A stretch of DNA of 64,000 nt from Phycisphaerales bacterium. GTDB taxonomy: Bacteria > Planctomycetota > Phycisphaerae > Phycisphaerales > UBA1924. Below the pieces are notes generated by a model that was given only the letters and a program-made list of their open reading frames with translations, had not been told where the DNA came from and searched no databases. The stretch spans positions 62,001-126,000 of the forward strand of contig JANQQR010000023.1 in the NCBI GenBank assembly GCA_028289195.1. Direction: 5' to 3'. Both the position numbers and the translations under genes were made by a program. Shown here piece by piece: positions 58,780 through 64,000 of this stretch. Positions within the stretch are counted from its first letter, which is position 1; each line of letters opens with the position of its first letter.

Positions 58780-59872
58780 GTCGGGCCTGATCGTGAGCCT
58801 CTGCGTGGGAGCCGGGCTGTCCGGCTGCGCGGCTCCGGAGCCGGTCAGGGTCGGCGACATGCAGCCCGGCATCGGCCGGTTTGATCAGCCCCTGGCGAGA
58901 TCCGAGCTGCGCGAACGCGCGTTCGAGACGCTGCTCGAGGGCACGGTGTCCCCCGACCCGCTTATCCGGGCGCACTCGCTCGAGGGCCTGAAGTCCGTGC
59001 CCACGCGCGCCGAGCCCGCTCTGCGGGCGGCCCTGGCCGACCCCAACGCCGGGGTGCGCTTCGTCGCGGCCGCGGCGATCGGGGCGCTGCGCCTCGAGTC
59101 GTCGGTGCCGTTCGTGCGCCCGCTGATGCGCGACGCCGACGCACGCGTGCGCGCCGCCGCGATCTTCGCGCTGTCGGTCAACGGAGAGCGCGTCGACATC
59201 ACGCCGCTGGCGAACATGCTCCGCGAGGCCGACCCGCGGATCCGGTCGGAAGCCGCGCGCACGCTGGGCGAACTCGGGAATCGATCGGCGATCCCCATGC
59301 TCCGCCAGGCGGCCAGCGCCAGACCGGCATTCCGGTCCGACCCGTCCACGGGCGAGATGTCGATCAGCCAGGCCGAGCACCTGTTCCAGCTGCAGGTCGC
59401 CGAAGCGATGGTGAAACTCGGGGAGGCCACCGAGTCGGACGTGCTCCGCGCGGCGCTCTACCCGGCGACGCGGGAGGGCTTCGAAGCCGCGGTGCTCGCC
59501 GCTCAGATCCTCGGGCAGCTCCGTGATGAGCAGGCGATCGCCCAGCTCGTGGAGCTCATCGAACAGCGGGTGCCGGGGTCGGCCGAGAACGACGACCCCC
59601 GCCTGGACACGTTCGTGCAGCCCAAGGAGCTGCGTCTCGCCGCCGCCCGGGCCTTGGCCCGGATGGGGCACAACGGGGGGATGTATGTCGCCGACATGTA
59701 CGCCGACGACCCCAACCCCCTCGTGCGGAGCCAGGCCAGCTTCGTGTACGGCGAATCCGGGCTGGCCGACCGCCTGGTGAAGCTGGAAGCGATGCTGGAC
59801 GACCCCGAGCAGGTCGTCCGGATCTCGGCGTCGGCGGCCTCGCTGGCCCTGCTGGCCCGGCTGGGGGTCTGA
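58763..59872 (+). CDS. HEAT-repeat lipoprotein
   Basis: 369 residues. Lipoprotein signal MTRRTRSGLIVSLCVGAG with lipobox LSGC. HEAT-like helix pairs run from about 45 to the end (DPLIRAHSLEGLKSV, NAGVRFVAAAAIGAL, DARVRAAAIFALSV, DPRIRSEAARTLGEL, NPLVRSQASFVYGE, EQVVRISASAASLAL). GTG start with CGGAG nine bases upstream, inside the lnt 3' end. A periplasmic scaffold, plausibly a client of Lnt; partner unknown. Confidence 0.82.
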   Translation: MTRRTRSGLIVSLCVGAGLSGCAAPEPVRVGDMQPGIGRFDQPLARSELRERAFETLLEGTVSPDPLIRAHSLEGLKSVPTRAEPALRAALADPNAGVRFVAAAAIGALRLESSVPFVRPLMRDADARVRAAAIFALSVNGERVDITPLANMLREADPRIRSEAARTLGELGNRSAIPMLRQAASARPAFRSDPSTGEMSISQAEHLFQLQVAEAMVKLGEATESDVLRAALYPATREGFEAAVLAAQILGQLRDEQAIAQLVELIEQRVPGSAENDDPRLDTFVQPKELRLAAARALARMGHNGGMYVADMYADDPNPLVRSQASFVYGESGLADRLVKLEAMLDDPEQVVRISASAASLALLARLGV

Positions 59873-60142
59873 GGGCCCGCCGGGTTGACATCGGGGCGTG
59901 GTTTTGGGTACCAAGGGGGGCTCTCGCCAGCCGCCAGGACTCGGCGGTTGGGTGGGATCCGTTCGCCCCAGCGGAGCGTAGAGATCGTTCCAGGGGCGTG
60001 GTCGGGTTCCATCCAGCATCGGCGCCACGGTGGCGGCCTAGGGCTCTCGCACGAGCCTGGTGATGATGGCGGGCTCGGCATCGAGAGACTTTCCAGGCGC
60101 CTGTCTGTCCAGGCCATGCAAGCGAGCGCGAGGAGCTGACCG

Positions 60143-60997
60143 TTGCACGCACTGACCAAGATCCTCATCGTGTTGGCGTTCTTCCTGACGCTGCCCCTCA
60201 CCGGGCTGGTCGTCGCTTACACCAGCAACGCTGACAAGCTGGTGGCCGCCAACGAGCGCCTGAGCATCGAGAAGCGGCAGCTCGAGTCCGCGATCGGTGG
60301 CGACCAGGCCCAGCACGGCCAGGTGCTCGCCTCGAAGGAGGCCGAGATCGCCAACATCAACGCGCTGCTCACTGAAGCCCAGGGTCGCCTGGCTTCGCTG
60401 GAGCGTGAGAACGAGAACCTCCGCGTCGAGCTCAACCAGCAGAGGCGAGCCTCGCTCACGCACTCGGCCCAGATCGACCAGTTCAACGCCTCGGTGCAGA
60501 TGTACGCCGAGCTGAACCGGGCCCAGAGCGACGAGCTCGGCGCTCTCCGCCAGCGCGAGCTGGAGAAGACGCGTCGTGAGATCGAGCTGACCGATCGCAT
60601 CAACGACCTCGACGGCGAGCTGATCGTCTCCCGCGAGACCATCCGCGCCCTGCAGGAGCAGATCGCCGACCTCCGCGAGACCGTCGCCGGCGGCCCCGCC
60701 ATCGACGGCCTCTCTCCGGCCAGCGTCCAGGTCGCCCGCGCCCCGGCCAACTTCCAGGCCGAGGTCACGAGCGTCGATCGTGACGCCGACGGCCGCACGA
60801 TCCTGATCGAGTTCCGCGCCGGCTCCAGCGACGGCCTGGCGGGCGGTATGGAGCTGAACATCGGTCGCGGCGCCACCTACGTCGGCAAGGCCGTCATCCT
60901 CCGCGTCGGCCAGAACGTTTCGGTCGCCCGCTTCGTGGATATGGGTGTCGGGGAACGCCCGCAAGCGGGCGATGTCGTCCGCGGCAGCACCCTCTGA
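60143..60997 (+). CDS. Membrane-anchored coiled-coil protein
   Basis: 284 residues. TTG start with AGGAG seven bases upstream. One N-terminal membrane segment (ILIVLAFFLTLPLTGLVVAY), then about 150 residues of heptad-like coiled coil (from DKLVAANERLSIEKRQLESA to LQEQIADLRETV), then a small beta-rich domain (EVTSVDRDADGRTILIEFRA, GMELNIGRGATYVGKAV). The layout resembles MreC-like proteins but the family is not certain. It is followed after 57 bases by a Lys-rich membrane protein. Confidence 0.75.
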   Translation: MHALTKILIVLAFFLTLPLTGLVVAYTSNADKLVAANERLSIEKRQLESAIGGDQAQHGQVLASKEAEIANINALLTEAQGRLASLERENENLRVELNQQRRASLTHSAQIDQFNASVQMYAELNRAQSDELGALRQRELEKTRREIELTDRINDLDGELIVSRETIRALQEQIADLRETVAGGPAIDGLSPASVQVARAPANFQAEVTSVDRDADGRTILIEFRAGSSDGLAGGMELNIGRGATYVGKAVILRVGQNVSVARFVDMGVGERPQAGDVVRGSTL

Positions 60998-61054
60998 TTC
61001 ACCTCTCTTTGGACTCTCCAGACCACTCCAGCTGAACACGGAGCGCCCCACGCG

Positions 61055-61357
61055 ATGGCCAAGAAGGAAAAGAAAGCCAAAGAGCCCAAGCCCGCGAAGG
61101 AAAAGAAGCCCAAGAAGGAGAAGAAGCCCAAGGAGCTCGACGCCAAGAAGGCGGCGCAGGTCCACGGGATGCGCTTCGCGGGCTCCAAGAAGCGCAAGGC
61201 TTCGATGAACGTCTTCACGGGCATGGCGATCGGCATGGTGCTCGCGCTCGGCGGCGCCACGGCCTACGCCTACCTCCAGGCCGCCAAGGTCGCCCCAGGC
61301 GAAGGGCCGATGGACGTGCTGAAGCTGCAAGACGACAACGTCCGCCTCCCCCGCTGA
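61055..61357 (+). CDS. Lysine-rich tail plus single-span membrane protein
   Basis: 100 residues. About 33 residues of K, E, P and A (MAKKEKKAKEPKPAKEKKPK and on), a conserved-looking basic stretch (GMRFAGSKKRKASMN), one membrane segment (VFTGMAIGMVLALGGATAYA) and a short tail. Function unknown. It follows the coiled-coil protein and precedes a terminator, so the two form a unit. Confidence 0.7.
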   Translation: MAKKEKKAKEPKPAKEKKPKKEKKPKELDAKKAAQVHGMRFAGSKKRKASMNVFTGMAIGMVLALGGATAYAYLQAAKVAPGEGPMDVLKLQDDNVRLPR

Positions 61358-61386
61358 TCTCAGGATCACATCCCGACCACCCGACC

Positions 61387-61414
61387 CAGCGCCCGTCCCC
61401 GGGCGCTGTTTTTT
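61387..61414 (+). terminator. Intrinsic terminator
   Basis: CAGCGCCCG-TCCC-CGGGCGCTG, a perfect 9-bp stem, then TTTTTT. It closes the coiled-coil/Lys-rich pair. Confidence 0.88.
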
Positions 61415-61437
61415 GCGCGCCCGGATAGACTTGGCGC

Positions 61438-64000
61438 ATGCCCGCGACGGAGATGCAGGCCGACTGGCTCGCCACGCTGAACGACTCCCAGCGATGCGCC
61501 GTGGAGCACGACGCCGGCCCGCTGATCGTCCTGGCCGGCCCCGGGACGGGCAAGACTCGGACGCTGATCGCTCGCGTGCGCCGTCTCGTCGAGTCCGGCG
61601 AGGACCCCGCCTCGATCCTCGCGCTGACGTTCAGCGTCAAGGCCGCCGAGGAGATGCGATCGCGACTGGCGGAGGCGGTCGGGGCGCCCGTTGCCGATCG
61701 CGTGCACATGAGCACGTTCCACTCGTTCGGCCACTCGATGGTCGCCAGGTTCGGCGACATGATCGGCCTGCGCCGCCCGCCCGATCTCATGGACTCGGCC
61801 CAGCTCCGTCGCCTGCTGCGCCGGCTCCTGCGCGAGGCGGGCCTGAAGGAAGCCGATTTCGCGGCAGGGCTCGACACTGTCGCCGGGGAGGTGCGGGCGT
61901 TCATCGTGGCGTGCCGCCAGGCGGGGCGCATGCCCGCCGAGGCACGGCGCCACGCCGAGGAATGGGCGAACCGCCTAGCGACGAACGAAGCCGGGCTCCA
62001 AGGCGACGACCTCGAAGCCGAGCGGGTCTCGCTGGCGCGATTCGAGCGGGGCGCCGGCATCTTTGAGGCGTTCGACCGCGCGTGCGTGCTCGAGGGTGCC
62101 GTCACATACGACGAGTTCCTCTCGCTCCCGACGCGCATCCTCGAGGAGCAGGACGACGCCCGGGCGATCGTGCGCAGCGAGATCCGTCACGTGCTCGTGG
62201 ACGAGTTCCAGGACGTCAACGGCGCGCAGCTGCGTCTGCTCAAGATGCTGGCGCCACCGGAGGGGTCGTCGGGGCGTGTCTGCGATCTGTGCGTGGTCGG
62301 CGACGACGACCAGGCCATATACGGCTTCCGCGGCACCGACAGCATGGCCTTCGAGCGCTTCGCGAAGACCTGGGAGTCGCACGAGACCATCGCGCTGACA
62401 AAGAACTACCGGTCGGCCGACGAGATCGCCCGCACCGGCAATCTGCTCATCTCCAAGTGCCAGACGCGATTCGACGCCGACAAGGTGCTGGAATCAGCCC
62501 GCGATCTAGACGGTTCTGTCGAGGCCGTGGCGGTGGCGAGCGACCAGGACCACGGGCCCACGATCGGCGCAATGATCCTCCACGACCGGCACGAGCACGA
62601 TCGACCGTGGTCGAGCTACGGCGTGCTGGTGCGCACCGTCAACGAGGGCGAGCGGGTCGCCGCGGCGCTCGAATTGGAGGGGATCCCCGTCGCGACGTCT
62701 CGGAAGCTCACCCCGCTCCAGGACCCCGGGATCGAGGACCTGCTGGCGTGGATGCGGATCGTCCTGAGCGACGACGAGCCCGCGAGGCTCCAGCGCCTGC
62801 TCGCCCGTCCGCCCTGCTACTGCGACCTGAACGACATCGAGCGCTGGCGCGCCGAGTGGAAGCGGGAGGTGACCGATCCTGTCGAGCCCAAGAGGGCCGG
62901 CTTCGAGGCATACCTGCGCGAGCGGGTGGCCCCCGAGCACCCGCGTGTCGCAGGACTGCTGGCGACGCTCGACTGGCTGCGCGAGCGATCGGCTGCCGCC
63001 AGCGCCGACGAGTTCGTGAACGATCTCATCGAGCGGACGGATCCCGTGGACACCGAGGGACTCGACCCGCGCACGCGGGCGTCGCGGATCGAGCACGTCG
63101 TCGCGCTGCTGCGCTTCGTGCGCGCAAAGCAGGACCGGCTTGATGAACCGGGCGACCTCCGCGCCTTCTGGTCGTACTACGAGGATCTCGACCCCGAGGA
63201 GCAGGAGTTCTCGCTGCCCCGTGAGGACTGGAGCGACGTCCCCGAATCAGACGACGGACAACCCGATCCCGGCAACCGTGTGCAGGTGCTGACGGCGCAC
63301 AAGTCCAAGGGTCTGGAGTTCGACACGGTGTTCGTGGCCAGGGTGAGCGCGCCGTGGGGCTTCCCGCTGTCGCGTTCAGAATCGCCCGACGACGCCCCCC
63401 TGCCCGACTCGTTCTCCGGTCGGGTGCGCGAGCCCCACCTCGACGAGGAACGCCGGCTGTTCTATGTCGCGTGCACCCGCGCCGAGCGCCGTCTCGTGGT
63501 GCTCGCCAAGCGGCGCAAGGGCCGTTCGACGACCGATGACTACTACGCCGAGCTCAGAGACGCCGGGCCGGAGCTCGAGGTGCCGGAGGCCGACGGCGAG
63601 CAGTTCCTCGGAGAGAATCTCGACAGCGGCGCGATCGACGAGATCCACCGGCGCCGGCGCGACTGCATCACTCCGGCGATCCGGGCGGCCCGGCGACGCG
63701 GCCATGCCGCGCTGCGCGACGCCGAGACCGGCGGCGCGGACCCTGCCGACATCGAGGCCCGGCTCTCGCGCAGCGCTCTGGAGCTGCGGGCGCTGACTGA
63801 ACTCAGGGAGACCGGCGCCCTGCCCGAAGACGCGCAGGGCGATCCCGACCTGGAGGCCGTCAAGGCAAGGTGCGAGTCGGCGGCGCCGCTCCCACGCCTG
63901 ACGCGCCCGATGCCGGGGCCGCTCCAGCTCAGCTACTCGCGCCTTTCCGACTACGAGCGCTGCCCGCGCTGCTTCTACGTGAAGTACGTGCTGGGGCTCG
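61438..64000 (+). CDS. UvrD/Rep-type DNA helicase with start of a PD-(D/E)XK domain, partial
   Basis: Open through the right edge (854 codons seen). Superfamily 1A motifs: Walker A VLAGPGTGKTRTLIARV, Walker B HVLVDEFQDVNGAQ, motif III VVGDDDQAIYGFRG, motif V VLTAHKSKGLEFDTVF and motif VI RRLFYVACTRAERRL. The last residues, LSYSRLSDYERCPRCFYVKY, are the usual entry to a RecB-like nuclease domain, so a helicase-nuclease fusion is likely. TAGACT ends six bases before the ATG. A 3'-to-5' helicase for repair or recombination (family knowledge). Confidence 0.92.
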   Translation, partial: MPATEMQADWLATLNDSQRCAVEHDAGPLIVLAGPGTGKTRTLIARVRRLVESGEDPASILALTFSVKAAEEMRSRLAEAVGAPVADRVHMSTFHSFGHSMVARFGDMIGLRRPPDLMDSAQLRRLLRRLLREAGLKEADFAAGLDTVAGEVRAFIVACRQAGRMPAEARRHAEEWANRLATNEAGLQGDDLEAERVSLARFERGAGIFEAFDRACVLEGAVTYDEFLSLPTRILEEQDDARAIVRSEIRHVLVDEFQDVNGAQLRLLKMLAPPEGSSGRVCDLCVVGDDDQAIYGFRGTDSMAFERFAKTWESHETIALTKNYRSADEIARTGNLLISKCQTRFDADKVLESARDLDGSVEAVAVASDQDHGPTIGAMILHDRHEHDRPWSSYGVLVRTVNEGERVAAALELEGIPVATSRKLTPLQDPGIEDLLAWMRIVLSDDEPARLQRLLARPPCYCDLNDIERWRAEWKREVTDPVEPKRAGFEAYLRERVAPEHPRVAGLLATLDWLRERSAAASADEFVNDLIERTDPVDTEGLDPRTRASRIEHVVALLRFVRAKQDRLDEPGDLRAFWSYYEDLDPEEQEFSLPREDWSDVPESDDGQPDPGNRVQVLTAHKSKGLEFDTVFVARVSAPWGFPLSRSESPDDAPLPDSFSGRVREPHLDEERRLFYVACTRAERRLVVLAKRRKGRSTTDDYYAELRDAGPELEVPEADGEQFLGENLDSGAIDEIHRRRRDCITPAIRAARRRGHAALRDAETGGADPADIEARLSRSALELRALTELRETGALPEDAQGDPDLEAVKARCESAAPLPRLTRPMPGPLQLSYSRLSDYERCPRCFYVKYVLGL

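Overview
The window is about 64 kb of very GC-rich bacterial DNA. Gene content suggests a planctomycete, probably of the Phycisphaerae type. The pointers are secreted FG-GAP, dockerin-like, DNRLRE/PEP-CTERM-like and parallel beta-helix proteins, zinc-ribbon membrane proteins, a DUF1028 lipoprotein, lysine-rich N-terminal tails on several proteins, and a mix of Shine-Dalgarno starts with starts that look leaderless. This is inference from family content; no rRNA or other lineage marker is present. I see no phage, IS element, CRISPR array, tRNA or rRNA gene. The region reads as ordinary chromosome.

Layout. 1-10.5 kb: the 3' end of gcvP, then secreted FG-GAP and two tandem paralogous beta-helix proteins that share a promoter/leader element, a P1-family peptidase divergent from a DUF1028 lipoprotein, a thioesterase, a DinB protein and a cysteine-bearing membrane protein. 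10.5-20.1 kb: a catalytic/non-catalytic M16 protease pair, an RlmI-like rRNA methyltransferase, an RluA-type pseudouridine synthase, a DUF1801 protein, an ABC exporter (permease plus ATPase) and gcvH. 20.1-20.55 kb: a gene-free stretch with a candidate ~130-nt small RNA that has its own promoter and a strong terminator. 20.5-29.4 kb: a TIM-barrel isomerase, cmk and a plsC-like operon, ileS, a DUF2617-like protein, and HEAT/membrane/aroK genes. 29.4-38.6 kb: PilZ, Fur-family, GNAT, zinc-ribbon membrane, MFS and FG-GAP/dockerin proteins, a YbdK-like ligase divergent from an aspartoacylase-like hydrolase, and ispG. 38.7-45.4 kb: a DNRLRE protein, a GH20-anmK-murQ cell-wall recycling operon, a Tat-exported ankyrin protein, a YCII protein and a dockerin protein. 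45.4-48.4 kb: two back-to-back ArsR/SRPBCC regulatory modules, each with its own clear operator. 48.4-64 kb: uvrB, feoA-feoB plus a small membrane protein, uvrA, lnt with a HEAT lipoprotein, a coiled-coil membrane protein with a lysine-rich partner, and a UvrD-like helicase running off the right edge.

Functional themes are one-carbon metabolism (gcvP, gcvH), nucleotide-excision repair (uvrA and uvrB, 3 kb apart on either side of feo), iron uptake (feoAB with a Fur-box-like palindrome), peptidoglycan recycling, and an elaborate secretome. The most interesting signals are mostly regulatory: a recurrent TAnnnT hexamer 6-9 bases before start codons (leaderless transcription), the small RNA, the ArsR operators, and the shared leader of the beta-helix genes. 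Protein oddities include an IleRS whose C-terminal zinc knuckle has lost three of four cysteines and a UvrA with a lysine-rich tail and rearranged zinc-finger cysteines.
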